This document shows positions 7,561 to 15,963 of a stretch of 64,000 nt of DNA, in pieces. The stretch spans positions 1 through 64,000 of the forward strand of contig JAAYDZ010000027.1 of the NCBI GenBank assembly GCA_012728975.1. Direction: 5' to 3'. Positions within the stretch are counted from its first letter, which is position 1. Every line of letters begins with the position of its first letter. This DNA comes from Bacteroidales bacterium (lineage in GTDB: Bacteria > Bacteroidota > Bacteroidia > Bacteroidales > UBA932). A program made the translations under genes and the position numbers. Under the pieces are notes generated by a model. It did no database searches, was not told the DNA's origin, and saw nothing but the letters and a program-made list of their open reading frames with translations.

Positions 7561-10020
7561 ATGACAGTTTCCTACAATTGGCTTAAAGATTATCTAAAAT
7601 TTGATCTTCCGCCGGCAGAAGTTGAAAAGATATTGACCTCAACAGGTCTTGAAGTGGAGCAGATGAAGCATGTGGAGCAAATTCCCGGCGGACTCGCAGG
7701 AGTTGTAGTTGCCGAGGTGGTTGAATGTTTTGACCATCCCGATTCTGACCATCTCCATGTGACTAAGGTTAATACAGGTGCTCCGGATCTCCTGCAGGTA
7801 GTGTGCGGTGCTCCCAATGTTGCAGTCGGACAGAAGGTTCTCCTTGCAACTGTCGGCACAACGCTCCCCAATGAAGATGGCAGTGGATTCAAGATTAAAA
7901 AATCCAAAATACGCGGAGTGGAGAGTTTTGGAATGATCTGCGCTGAAGATGAACTCGGTATCGGCACTGACCATGACGGCATAATGGTGCTGGAGCCCGA
8001 AGCTGTCGTTGGTACTGCTGCCAAGGATTATCTCAGGCTCAAGACAGATACAATATTCGAAATAGGTCTTACACCCAACCGCATTGACGGTGCATCCCAC
8101 ATTGGGGTGGCACGCGATCTCTACGCATATTGCAAACTGAGAAACATACCTGTGGAGTTTGCACTTCCATCGGTAGAAGGTTTCTGTAAAGGAGAGGGGG
8201 AGGCTATTCCTGTCAGGGTTGAGGCACCGGATCTGGCTCCCCGTTATATCGGTATCACCATCAGCGGCGTTAAGGTGGGTCCATCTCCCGATTGGCTCAA
8301 AGAGCGTCTTATGATGATAGGCCAGCGTCCCATCAACAACATTGTAGATATTACCAATTTTCTCCTCAATGAGAATGGACACCCGTTGCATGTGTTTGAT
8401 GCAGCAAAAATAGTAGGTCGGGAAGTGGTGGTGCGTAGAAGCACACCTAATTGCAAATTTGTTACTTTGGACGGGGTGGAGAGAACCCTCTCTTCCGAAG
8501 ACCTAGTTATATGCAATGCCAAGGATCCGATGTGTATCGCCGGAGTATTCGGCGGAGAAGATTCAGGAGTAACTGAATCCACCACCGATATATTCCTTGA
8601 GAGTGCCTGTTTCAATCCGACAACTATTCGCAAGACCTCAAAAAGGCATGGTCTTAAGACTGACGCCTCATTCAGATATGAGCGTGGAGTTGACCCTCTC
8701 AATACGATGTATGCTGCAAAACGTGCCGCAATGCTCATTACAGAGGTTGCAGGAGGACGTATAGTGGGAGAAATTCAGGAATCCTATCCAAAGAAATTCA
8801 GTGAAGTACAGGTTGAACTCGATTATGCGCGTATCGAATCATTTATCGGAAAGAGAATAGATAGTCAGACTATCAAAGATATTTTGGTGTCACTCGATTT
8901 CTATATCAGAAATGAGAGCGAAACCGGTTGTCTGGTGGATGTACCCTCATACAGGGTAGATGTTACCCGCGAATGTGATGTTGTGGAAGAGATACTTCGC
9001 ATCTACGGCTACAACAATGTCGAGCTTCCCCTCAATATGAAGGTAGGCATCAACAGGACTCCCAGTCCCGACCCTGAAGCACTACGTTCACGCATATCGG
9101 ATTTTTTGGCAAATAACGGTTTTGTGGAGACAATGAACAACTCCCTTACAAAGAGTGATTATTATTCAAAACTTAAAACATACCCTTCGGAAAAGCTGGT
9201 GAGGCTGCTCAATCCTCTTAGTCACGATTTGGATTGTATGCGACAAACTTTGATTCTTAATTCTCTTGAAGTTGTGGCATATAATCTCAATCGTCAAACC
9301 ACTGATTTAAAGATCTTTGAGATAGGCAATGTCTATTCCTATGTTCCAAAAGAGGGTGAGGAGGATCCTGCTTCCAATCTCAAGTCTTATAAGGAGGAGA
9401 TGCGTATTTCTATGGCAATTACCGGTCAGGGAGCCAAATCGTGGCGTAATGAGACAGGACGCGGTCACTATTTTGCACTCAAAGGATATCTAGAATTGCT
9501 TCTTAAGAGACTGGGTTGCAATATCTATGATCTTGAGACCGATGCTGCTCCTTCGGATCTTTTCAGTGAGGGCCTTGAATACAGGCTCCAGGGAAAGCAG
9601 GTGGCGGTTTTAGGTCCAATTCAGCCGACTCTGGCCAGACATTATGGTATAAAACAGCCCGTGTTCGTAGCGGAACTCAGGTGGGATGGCATAATGGAAC
9701 TGCTTAAACGCAATAAAGTAAGATATAAGGAACTTCCCCGATATCCCGAGGTTCGCAGAGATCTTGCATTGCTTCTTGACGAAAGCGTTACATTTGCTGA
9801 ACTTCGCAAATGTGCCTTCCAGACAGAGAAAACTCTGCTCCGTCAGGTGATCCTCTTTGATGTTTATCGTGGTGACAAGATTCCTTCCGACAAGAAGCAG
9901 TATGCATTGGGCTTCACTCTTCAGCATCCCGATCAGACTCTTACCGATGCTGATGTAGAAAAGGCTATGGACAAACTATACAAGGCCTTCCAGACAAAAT
10001 TCGGTGCTGTTTTGAGATAA
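7561..10020 (+). CDS. pheT: Phenylalanyl-tRNA synthetase beta subunit
   Basis: Beta subunit of the alpha2-beta2 enzyme that charges tRNA-Phe. The 819 residues show the N-terminal EMAP/OB tRNA-binding domain (residues about 40-150, with PDSDHLHVTKV and VCGAPNV), the B3/B4 editing region, the B5 domain, the inactive synthetase-like core and a C-terminal ferredoxin-fold anticodon-binding domain (RYPEVRRDLALLLD onward). The alpha subunit pheS is not adjacent, which is common in Bacteroidota. The ATG at 7561 aligns with the standard MTVSYNWLKDYL start. The next gene begins 2 bases after the stop. Confidence 0.98.
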   Translation: MTVSYNWLKDYLKFDLPPAEVEKILTSTGLEVEQMKHVEQIPGGLAGVVVAEVVECFDHPDSDHLHVTKVNTGAPDLLQVVCGAPNVAVGQKVLLATVGTTLPNEDGSGFKIKKSKIRGVESFGMICAEDELGIGTDHDGIMVLEPEAVVGTAAKDYLRLKTDTIFEIGLTPNRIDGASHIGVARDLYAYCKLRNIPVEFALPSVEGFCKGEGEAIPVRVEAPDLAPRYIGITISGVKVGPSPDWLKERLMMIGQRPINNIVDITNFLLNENGHPLHVFDAAKIVGREVVVRRSTPNCKFVTLDGVERTLSSEDLVICNAKDPMCIAGVFGGEDSGVTESTTDIFLESACFNPTTIRKTSKRHGLKTDASFRYERGVDPLNTMYAAKRAAMLITEVAGGRIVGEIQESYPKKFSEVQVELDYARIESFIGKRIDSQTIKDILVSLDFYIRNESETGCLVDVPSYRVDVTRECDVVEEILRIYGYNNVELPLNMKVGINRTPSPDPEALRSRISDFLANNGFVETMNNSLTKSDYYSKLKTYPSEKLVRLLNPLSHDLDCMRQTLILNSLEVVAYNLNRQTTDLKIFEIGNVYSYVPKEGEEDPASNLKSYKEEMRISMAITGQGAKSWRNETGRGHYFALKGYLELLLKRLGCNIYDLETDAAPSDLFSEGLEYRLQGKQVAVLGPIQPTLARHYGIKQPVFVAELRWDGIMELLKRNKVRYKELPRYPEVRRDLALLLDESVTFAELRKCAFQTEKTLLRQVILFDVYRGDKIPSDKKQYALGFTLQHPDQTLTDADVEKAMDKLYKAFQTKFGAVLR

Positions 10021-10022
10021 TC

Positions 10023-10898
10023 ATGTGCGGTTTTTACAAGAAGGTTGTTCATTATTTTTCGCTGGTAAAATTTTCACACACCCTATTTGCGCTTCCTTTT
10101 GCGCTGATAGGTTTTGTGCTTGCCCTTAAGGAACCCGGAGTAGATTTCGGATGGCTGTTGCTTTTAAAAATTGTAGGCTGTATGTTTTTTGCGCGTAACA
10201 GCGCAATGGGATTTAACCGTTATGCCGACAGGGAGATAGATGCCCGTAATCCGAGAACCCTTTTCAGGGAAATTCCTTCAGGAAAAATAACACCGCGGCA
10301 AGCTCTCACCTTCGTGATTATCAATATAGTACTCTTTCTTCTGACTGCTTTGAGTATCAATCTGCTCTGTTTTATCCTGGCATTTCCGGCTTTGGCGGTT
10401 CTGCTTGGTTACAGCTATACAAAACGTTACACCTGGCTCAGCCATTATGTGCTGGGAATTGCGCTTGGTATCGCTCCTTCTGCCGCTTTTGTAGCTATGA
10501 CAGGCTATTTTACACCGGCAATTCTGGTACTTTCGCTCTCTGTTTTTCTCTGGTCCGCAAGTTTTGATATCCTCTATTCTCTTTCTGATGAAGAGATAGA
10601 CCGTCAGCAGGGTCTCCACTCAATACCTCAGAAGTTCGGGCGTGTAAAAGCAATGCGTATTTCCCTGATAGGACATCTTCTCCTATTTTTTTTGATACCG
10701 CTTTTCGGCAGGCTTATTTCGGGCAGCTGGCTCTTCGTCATTGGTGCGTGCATATTTCTTGCGCTGCTGATTTATCAGCACGCAATTATATCTCCCACAA
10801 ATCTAAAAAGATTAAATGCCGCTTTCTTTACATCAAACGGCATTGCATCACTACTCTTTATGCTATTCGTGGTAGCTGACCTTCTATTTTTGCAATAG
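10023..10898 (+). CDS. UbiA-family prenyltransferase, MqnP-like
   Basis: Integral-membrane aromatic prenyltransferase with about eight or nine membrane segments. Both Asp-rich motifs that bind Mg-prenyl diphosphate are intact: NRYADREIDARNPRT near residue 62 and SDEEIDRQQG near 189. The RNSAMGFNRYADREIDARNPRT-type region and the IPQKFG motif are characteristic of the UbiA group that includes MqnP, the prenyltransferase of the futalosine menaquinone pathway, rather than MenA. I infer a role in menaquinone or another prenylquinone. The aminofutalosine-deaminase-like gene at 15964-17160 supports this weakly. It follows pheT by 2 bases and ends 1 base from a convergent gene. Confidence 0.82.
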   Translation: MCGFYKKVVHYFSLVKFSHTLFALPFALIGFVLALKEPGVDFGWLLLLKIVGCMFFARNSAMGFNRYADREIDARNPRTLFREIPSGKITPRQALTFVIINIVLFLLTALSINLLCFILAFPALAVLLGYSYTKRYTWLSHYVLGIALGIAPSAAFVAMTGYFTPAILVLSLSVFLWSASFDILYSLSDEEIDRQQGLHSIPQKFGRVKAMRISLIGHLLLFFLIPLFGRLISGSWLFVIGACIFLALLIYQHAIISPTNLKRLNAAFFTSNGIASLLFMLFVVADLLFLQ

Positions 10899-10899
10899 A

Positions 10900-11976
10900 T
10901 TATTTTTCGGGTTTTACCCTGAGGAATCTGAATGCTTTGGTAATGATCTTGGGCAGAGGCTTACGGTCATCTTTTCCGGCAAGGTTGAGATAGATACCGA
11001 GTTTCTTGTGGATAGGCACCTTGTAGGTCTCCACGAACTCAATCAATGTGCCGTCAGGATCCTCGATGTAGGTGAAATGACCATTGGCTTCGCCCATACC
11101 GAAGTCCGATCCGCTGTCGCAAACGAAGGGGTGTCCTGCCGCTTCACAATCTTGGCGGATGGCTTCCATATTGCGTACGTCAAAGCAGAGATGGATATAT
11201 CCGGGGTCGCCCCAAAGACGGTCCTGATAGAGTTTGACAGGAGTACGGTCAAGCGACTGCACTAATTCCAGATGGGTGGTACCAAGTACTTCGCTGAAAG
11301 GACCCTGAAGAGACTGGGAGCGCTCCAGCATCACACGACGTAATTTCTGTTCAGCACCGGGAACTCCTTTGATGTCTTCAAACACGCCTTCGGCATCAGC
11401 TGTCTTGCGGTCATAACCGAGCAGTTTGCCATAAAAATCAATCGATTTCTCCATATCTGAAACTCCCAGTACAACTCCGTTGGAGCCACCTGTAATGGCG
11501 CCTTTTACCTTTGTGAACTCAAAGTAGTCTTCCTCTATTTCGAAGATATTGCCCCAGGGATCTTTCATGTAGAAGTGATCCAGTCCGGCAAATGACTTAC
11601 ATGGAGCGCTGAGCAGATCCAAACCTCTTGATTTATAGATATCATAAGCCAGTTGTACATCCGGACATTTCACTTTGCAGATGAAGATGCCGGTATCACC
11701 CAAAAGTGGGGTAGAGGCAGGCCAGTTGAGCTCTCTGCCACGAGGCTCCCAAATTTCAAATCCTCCGCCTCCGCGATGGTTGAGAGCCAGAATGGCAAAT
11801 CTTGGCTGTGGTTTGCCGCCGGTGTAGGGCAGCATCCTGTCAGCTACTCCTTCGGAGGCAAGTACTCTTATATCAATTCCAAATTGTTCGATATACCATT
11901 CCCAGGCAGCTTGTGCATCGGGTACTCCAATACCTACCTGCTGGATGGCGCTGATAACTTTGATTCTCTCTTTCAT
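10900..11976 (-). CDS. Two-domain VOC (glyoxalase/dioxygenase superfamily) protein
   Basis: A 358-residue cytosolic protein with two tandem vicinal-oxygen-chelate modules, roughly residues 8-140 and 155-320. Each has the HFYMKDPWGNIFEIEE or HFTYIEDPDGTLIEFVE type of closing strand, with metal-binding His and Glu visible. The tail (about 325-358) is basic and does not look like VOC. The family includes glyoxalases, epimerases and extradiol dioxygenases, and I cannot assign the reaction. It lies 15 bases downstream of the SDR gene on the same strand, so the two probably form an operon acting on one substrate. Confidence 0.8.
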   Translation of the reverse strand: MKERIKVISAIQQVGIGVPDAQAAWEWYIEQFGIDIRVLASEGVADRMLPYTGGKPQPRFAILALNHRGGGGFEIWEPRGRELNWPASTPLLGDTGIFICKVKCPDVQLAYDIYKSRGLDLLSAPCKSFAGLDHFYMKDPWGNIFEIEEDYFEFTKVKGAITGGSNGVVLGVSDMEKSIDFYGKLLGYDRKTADAEGVFEDIKGVPGAEQKLRRVMLERSQSLQGPFSEVLGTTHLELVQSLDRTPVKLYQDRLWGDPGYIHLCFDVRNMEAIRQDCEAAGHPFVCDSGSDFGMGEANGHFTYIEDPDGTLIEFVETYKVPIHKKLGIYLNLAGKDDRKPLPKIITKAFRFLRVKPEK

Positions 11977-11991
11977 AATCTTTAAACGGGA

Positions 11992-12792
11992 TCAGGTGGC
12001 GGAAATCTTCTTAGCCAGTTTCCAATAGAGCCACGGTGTGTATTTATAAATATAGCACATCAGCAGTTCAATTCGTCCGATGAGCTTTCTGTGTTTTCCT
12101 TTGGCAACAGCCCTTACTGCGGCTTTACCGCAAAGATAGACATCCATACCGTTTGCCTGGCCGGGATCCATTTTGGCGTAAGGTTTGCCGTCAGCCAAAA
12201 CTGCACTTTTGCTGATCTGGGTATTGACACGTCCGGGAATAATGAATGTCACTTTGATATTGTCATTCTCTAAGTCCAGCGACTCGAAAAAGCCGAACAG
12301 AGCTCTTTTGGAGGCACAATATGCCGATCTGAGGGGAAATCCGAAGAGTCCTGAAATAGAGGTGTTGACACCAATATGTGTGCATTTGGCTGCCTTGAGC
12401 ATCGGAGCAAGCTTTTTCGTCATGTAGACCGAACCGAAATAGTTGATGTTCATAAGTTTGAGGTCTACGGAGAAATCTGTGTCAAGAGCGAGTGCCCTCT
12501 GTGAAATACCCGCATTGAATATTATGACCTCAGGTTTCAGATTTTCCTTCTCCAGAAATGAAACCAGGTCATCAATGGTCTCCCTATTTTCCAGGTTAAA
12601 TTCGAAAGGCCACGCTTTTACACCATAACGGCGGCATTTTTCGCATACCCTCTCCAATTGGTCCATACCCAGGCCGGTTACAATTACATTTGCGCCGTTT
12701 TTGGCCATGTTACAAGAGATAGCCTCGCCGATGCCGGATCCGGCACCTGTTACAAGCGCTGTCTTACCGGTATAAAATTTCTTTGTTCTCAC
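11992..12792 (-). CDS. Short-chain dehydrogenase/reductase
   Basis: A 266-residue NAD(P)-dependent oxidoreductase of the classical SDR fold. It carries TGAGSGIGEA near residue 15, the NAG motif (FNAGIS) near 92, the catalytic Ser in NTSISGLFG and Tyr-x3-Lys in YCASKRAL. After residue 210 it has a basic, hydrophobic tail (CYIYKYTPWLYWKLAKK) that may touch the membrane, as in 3-ketodihydrosphingosine-reductase-like SDRs; that sub-assignment is only a suggestion. The start is GTG at 12792, with no nearby ATG. It is first gene of a two-gene unit with the VOC protein. Confidence 0.85.
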   Translation of the reverse strand: MRTKKFYTGKTALVTGAGSGIGEAISCNMAKNGANVIVTGLGMDQLERVCEKCRRYGVKAWPFEFNLENRETIDDLVSFLEKENLKPEVIIFNAGISQRALALDTDFSVDLKLMNINYFGSVYMTKKLAPMLKAAKCTHIGVNTSISGLFGFPLRSAYCASKRALFGFFESLDLENDNIKVTFIIPGRVNTQISKSAVLADGKPYAKMDPGQANGMDVYLCGKAAVRAVAKGKHRKLIGRIELLMCYIYKYTPWLYWKLAKKISAT

Positions 12793-12819
12793 GTCGTTCT
12801 ATAGTTTTTTCAAAACACA

Positions 12820-12850
12820 CAAAGTTAACAATAATAATTTGTTATTTTTG
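12820..12850. promoter_or_regulatory. Divergent -7 boxes between the SDR and hydroxyacid dehydrogenase genes
   Basis: On the minus strand TAACTTTG (12820-12827) and on the plus strand TATTTTTG (12843-12850) both match TAnnTTTG. They lie 27 and 23 bases from the GTG at 12792 and the ATG at 12874. The -33 elements are not obvious on either strand. Confidence 0.5.
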
Positions 12851-12873
12851 TATCCGTATTAAAACTTGAGGAT

Positions 12874-13809
12874 ATGCGAAAATTGAAGATTGTTTTTCTT
12901 GACTCGGCAACAATAGGTGAGGATGTTTCCCTACAGCCCATCTCTTCTTTGGGGGAATTGACAACATATCCATCCACAGCTCCGGAAGAGGTAATTAAAC
13001 GCATAGACGGATATGATGTAGTTATCACAAATAAAGTATGGGTAGGTAAAAAAGAGATGGATTCCAATCCGGCTCTGAAACTCATCTGTGTGGCTGCTAC
13101 AGGAATGAATAATGTGGATTTAGTCCACGCCGCCTCCAAAGGGATTCCGGTACGCAATGCAGTCAACTATTCTACTGAAAGTGTGGCTCAGGTGACTTTT
13201 ATGCACATTCTCAATCTTGTAGGCAAGGCTTCCTATTTTGACAATGTCGTCAAAAGTGGCCACTACAGTGCAGCCGGATCTTTTACCGATGTCACAAATC
13301 CCTTCTATGAACTTAAAGGTAAACGTTTGGGCATCATAGGTCTTGGCAATATCGGTTCCAGAGTGGCGCAGATTGCAGAAGTCTTCGGTATGAAGGTTTC
13401 TTATTTTCCTACTTCCGGGAAGGCACATTCTGACAGATACCCGGCTAAAGAGCTGGGACAACTGCTTGCTGAGAGTGATGTAATATCGATCCATGCACCG
13501 CTTAATGAGCGCACAAAAGACTTAATTACACACAAGGAATTGAAGTCGATGAATCCTAATGGATATATTGTCAATATGGGTAGGGGAGGTATCATCAATG
13601 AGGCGGATCTGGCTGCTGCTCTGGATGAAGGAATAATTGCCGGTGCAGCGGTGGATGTTTTCACTAAAGAGCCTCTACCTGCAGAACATCCATATTTGAT
13701 AATGAAAAAGAGGGATAAGCTGCTGCTTACCCCTCATATCGGTTGGGCCAGCAAAGAGGCCAGAGAAGTGCTCGTGGCTATGATTGCTGACAATATAAAG
13801 TATATCTAA
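12874..13809 (+). CDS. D-2-hydroxyacid dehydrogenase (glycerate/hydroxypyruvate-type)
   Basis: NAD-dependent reductase of a 2-keto acid. The N-terminal half forms the catalytic domain, and the Rossmann motif GLGNIG sits near residue 156. Catalytic residues are present: Arg in NMGRGG (near 233), Glu in DVFTKEPLP (near 264) and His in LLTPHIGW (near 287). The protein is 311 residues, normal for the short members annotated as glycerate dehydrogenase. Substrate is inferred only. The stop codon overlaps that of the convergent deoC gene (TAA and TAG share bases 13806-13809). Confidence 0.88.
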   Translation: MRKLKIVFLDSATIGEDVSLQPISSLGELTTYPSTAPEEVIKRIDGYDVVITNKVWVGKKEMDSNPALKLICVAATGMNNVDLVHAASKGIPVRNAVNYSTESVAQVTFMHILNLVGKASYFDNVVKSGHYSAAGSFTDVTNPFYELKGKRLGIIGLGNIGSRVAQIAEVFGMKVSYFPTSGKAHSDRYPAKELGQLLAESDVISIHAPLNERTKDLITHKELKSMNPNGYIVNMGRGGIINEADLAAALDEGIIAGAAVDVFTKEPLPAEHPYLIMKKRDKLLLTPHIGWASKEAREVLVAMIADNIKYI

Positions 13810-14591
13810 AAATATTTCACTTCCTTTTCTTCCAGTGCAGAAAGGATGTTGTTTGCCATCCGGCTTGCTCCGAAACGGAAAAGCGCAGGAGTGAGCCATT
13901 CACTACCAAGCGTATCACGCACGATATTGTAATACACCAACGCCTCTTCAGGCGTAGAGATTCCACCGGCAGGCTTGAATCCAACTTTGCGTCCGGTCTT
14001 GTTGTGATATTTTGCAATAGCCTTACACATCACAAGGGCGGCCTCAGGAGTGGCCGCGGGGGAGATTTTACCTGTAGATGTCTTGATAAAGTCCGCTCCG
14101 GCCTCCATTGCGAGCATGGATGCCTGCTCTATCTGAGCTGCATCTTTTAATGCGCCTGTCTCCAGGATAACCTTGAGGTGGACATCGGAGTTTATCGCCT
14201 TTACAGCCTTATTGATTTCATAAATCTCTCTTGAGGCTTCTTCCGGACGCCCGTCTAGAAATGAGTTTAGTGCCAGGACAATATCTACCTCGTCAGCTCC
14301 TTCGGTCACCGCCTCGGTGCACTCCAGCACCTTAACTTTGAGTGGGCTCTGAGATGCAGGAAAGCAGCCTCCAACTACTGTAATACGAATATCCTTGCTT
14401 TTGCGAGCACCTGCTATAACTCGTGCAAAATTGGGATATACGCATATCGAAGCGGGTTTGGGATAGTTCGGGAAAACATTATTGAAATCGTTTACCTTCT
14501 CCACCATAGCCTTAATAGATGCAGGAGTGTCAGTAACTGTAAGAGATGTCAGGTCGATCATCCCCAGAATATTTTTGTAAATCTCTTTCAT
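13806..14591 (-). CDS. deoC: Deoxyribose-phosphate aldolase
   Basis: Class I aldolase that cleaves 2-deoxy-D-ribose-5-phosphate to glyceraldehyde-3-phosphate and acetaldehyde in deoxynucleoside salvage. The Schiff-base Lys lies in ADFIKTSTGK, the proton-relay Lys in KVGFKPAGGIS, and an Asp pair is in GADEVDIV. I start it at the ATG at 14591 (MKEIYKNILG, 261 residues); a longer frame from a TTG inside dtd is less likely. It lies 10 bases after dtd, so the two are co-transcribed. In many Bacteroidota a MazG-type pyrophosphohydrolase gene sits between dtd and deoC; here it is missing. Confidence 0.95.
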   Translation of the reverse strand: MKEIYKNILGMIDLTSLTVTDTPASIKAMVEKVNDFNNVFPNYPKPASICVYPNFARVIAGARKSKDIRITVVGGCFPASQSPLKVKVLECTEAVTEGADEVDIVLALNSFLDGRPEEASREIYEINKAVKAINSDVHLKVILETGALKDAAQIEQASMLAMEAGADFIKTSTGKISPAATPEAALVMCKAIAKYHNKTGRKVGFKPAGGISTPEEALVYYNIVRDTLGSEWLTPALFRFGASRMANNILSALEEKEVKYF

Positions 14592-14601
14592 ATCTGTTTT
14601 T

Positions 14602-15054
14602 CTAATATTTGTTTTTGCTATCAATAATAATGGTCACGGGGCCGTCATTAACCAGTGCAACCTCCATTTCGGCTCCGAATTCTCCACACTTTACTTCCTT
14701 TCCGATGCAGTCGGAGAGAGTTTTCTTGAATTTCTCATAAAGAGGAATGGCCGTTTCCGGCTTTGCCGCAAAGATATAGGAGGGACGGTTGCCCTTCTTT
14801 GTAGATGCGAAGAGCGTAAATTGGCTTACTACCAGTACTTCACCGCCGGCATCAACTACGGAGAGATTCATTACTCCATTTTCATCGTCAAAAATTCGCA
14901 ATGCAGCAATCTTTCGGCACATCCAGTCGATATCCTCCTGTGTGTCCGCTTCTTCAAACCCTACAAGCACCATCATGCCGTAACTTATGGCTGCTACCAC
15001 TTCGCCGCCTATGCTGACACTCGAAGAAGAAACTCTTTGTATAACAGTTCTCAT
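14602..15054 (-). CDS. dtd: D-aminoacyl-tRNA deacylase
   Basis: Hydrolyses D-aminoacyl-tRNA and Gly-tRNA-Ala, keeping D-amino acids out of proteins. The 150-residue length and the two active-site motifs SQFTLFA (near 78) and NDGPVT (near 139, holding the Gly-cisPro pair that reads chirality) are standard. It starts MRTVIQRVSSSSV, the usual N-terminus. It is first gene of the dtd-deoC unit, preceded by a 123-base spacer holding a perfect inverted repeat. Confidence 0.97.
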   Translation of the reverse strand: MRTVIQRVSSSSVSIGGEVVAAISYGMMVLVGFEEADTQEDIDWMCRKIAALRIFDDENGVMNLSVVDAGGEVLVVSQFTLFASTKKGNRPSYIFAAKPETAIPLYEKFKKTLSDCIGKEVKCGEFGAEMEVALVNDGPVTIIIDSKNKY

Positions 15055-15081
15055 ATTGTTTAGTTATTAGTTCCAATGCTT

Positions 15082-15144
15082 AATATTCAAATAACACGGC
15101 TTCGAAAATACAAAAATTTTCTACGCCCGTGTTATTTGAATATT
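15082..15144. repeat. Perfect 18-base inverted repeat in the dtd upstream spacer
   Basis: Arms AATATTCAAATAACACGG (15082-15099) and CCGTGTTATTTGAATATT (15127-15144) are exact reverse complements. The 27-base loop has an inner 6-base pairing (GAAAAT with ATTTTC). The element lies after the radical SAM stop at 15178 and before the dtd start at 15054, both on the minus strand. It could end the upstream transcript, but no T-run follows either arm. A regulatory RNA structure or a small mobile palindrome are alternatives. Confidence 0.7.
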
Positions 15145-15177
15145 TCACACTTCATACTCCATATTTCATACTACACA

Positions 15178-15954
15178 CTATCCGCTAATGCGGATCTTTA
15201 TTCCCGCTTCCTTCAGAGGCTCAGCGGCTTGCTCCATCTCCTCTACTGAAACCTTTTCCAGTGTAGAAAGCGGAGTCTCCCTATCAATGGTGTAGAGCAT
15301 CACTTCACGCGGGCGTAGTGACAGTACCATTTTTTGCCAACCCTCCAGCAGATCACTCCTCATCGAATCCACTTCCACGCCCTCCACAACTCCGCGCAAA
15401 AACATAGTCTGCAGTATGAAATTCCCCTCAAACCACTCCAAATGTGAAATTACTTCGCTGATGTTGTAATTGGGATTTTGGGGACGGTCGATAAGCTTGA
15501 CATAATCCCTATCCACACCATCAAGTTTAAGAATCGGATTCTCGATCTTACGCAATGCCTCCTTGACTCCCGGTCTACCCAGCATTGTGGCGTTGGAGAG
15601 CACCGAGATGACAGCTTTCGGGAAAAGTTCATCCCTAAGGAGTATCGTATAATCTATGATTTCAGGGAAATTAGGGTGTAGGGTAGGCTCTCCGTTGCCG
15701 GAAAATGTGATGGAATTCACAGGAATATTGTTACGGTGACACTCGCTCAATTTACTCCTGAGGGCCTCGCGTACCTCTTCTACCGTAGGAGTTTTGTTAT
15801 CTGAGTGTCCCTCTGAGTTCCATCCGCACTCGCAATAAACGCAGTCAAAAGAGCAAATCTTGCCCTTGAGAGGCAGAAGGTTTATTCCTAGCGAACTGCC
15901 GAGTCGTCTGCTTCTGATAGGACCAAAAACTATACTGTCAAAATATATCGCCAT
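15178..15954 (-). CDS. Radical SAM protein of unknown function
   Basis: A 258-residue protein with the radical SAM cluster motif CSFDCVYC near residue 34, where three cysteines hold the [4Fe-4S] cluster that cleaves S-adenosylmethionine. The GNGEPTLHPNF motif near 98 is the usual SAM-contacting segment. The N-terminus (SIVFGPIRSRRLGSSLGINL) is typical of a broad prokaryotic family of uncharacterised radical SAM proteins. There is no SPASM domain or extra cluster visible, so the reaction is not assignable. It begins 9 bases after the amidohydrolase stop, forming an operon with it and the DUF4296 gene. Confidence 0.85.
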   Translation of the reverse strand: MAIYFDSIVFGPIRSRRLGSSLGINLLPLKGKICSFDCVYCECGWNSEGHSDNKTPTVEEVREALRSKLSECHRNNIPVNSITFSGNGEPTLHPNFPEIIDYTILLRDELFPKAVISVLSNATMLGRPGVKEALRKIENPILKLDGVDRDYVKLIDRPQNPNYNISEVISHLEWFEGNFILQTMFLRGVVEGVEVDSMRSDLLEGWQKMVLSLRPREVMLYTIDRETPLSTLEKVSVEEMEQAAEPLKEAGIKIRISG

Positions 15955-15963
15955 TATACTTTA

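Noticed and set aside
13817..14017. Small open frames on the opposite strand or other frames within known genes (for example within deoC, pheT and mutB).
   Set aside because: They have no family resemblance, no start signals and sit wholly inside strongly supported genes.
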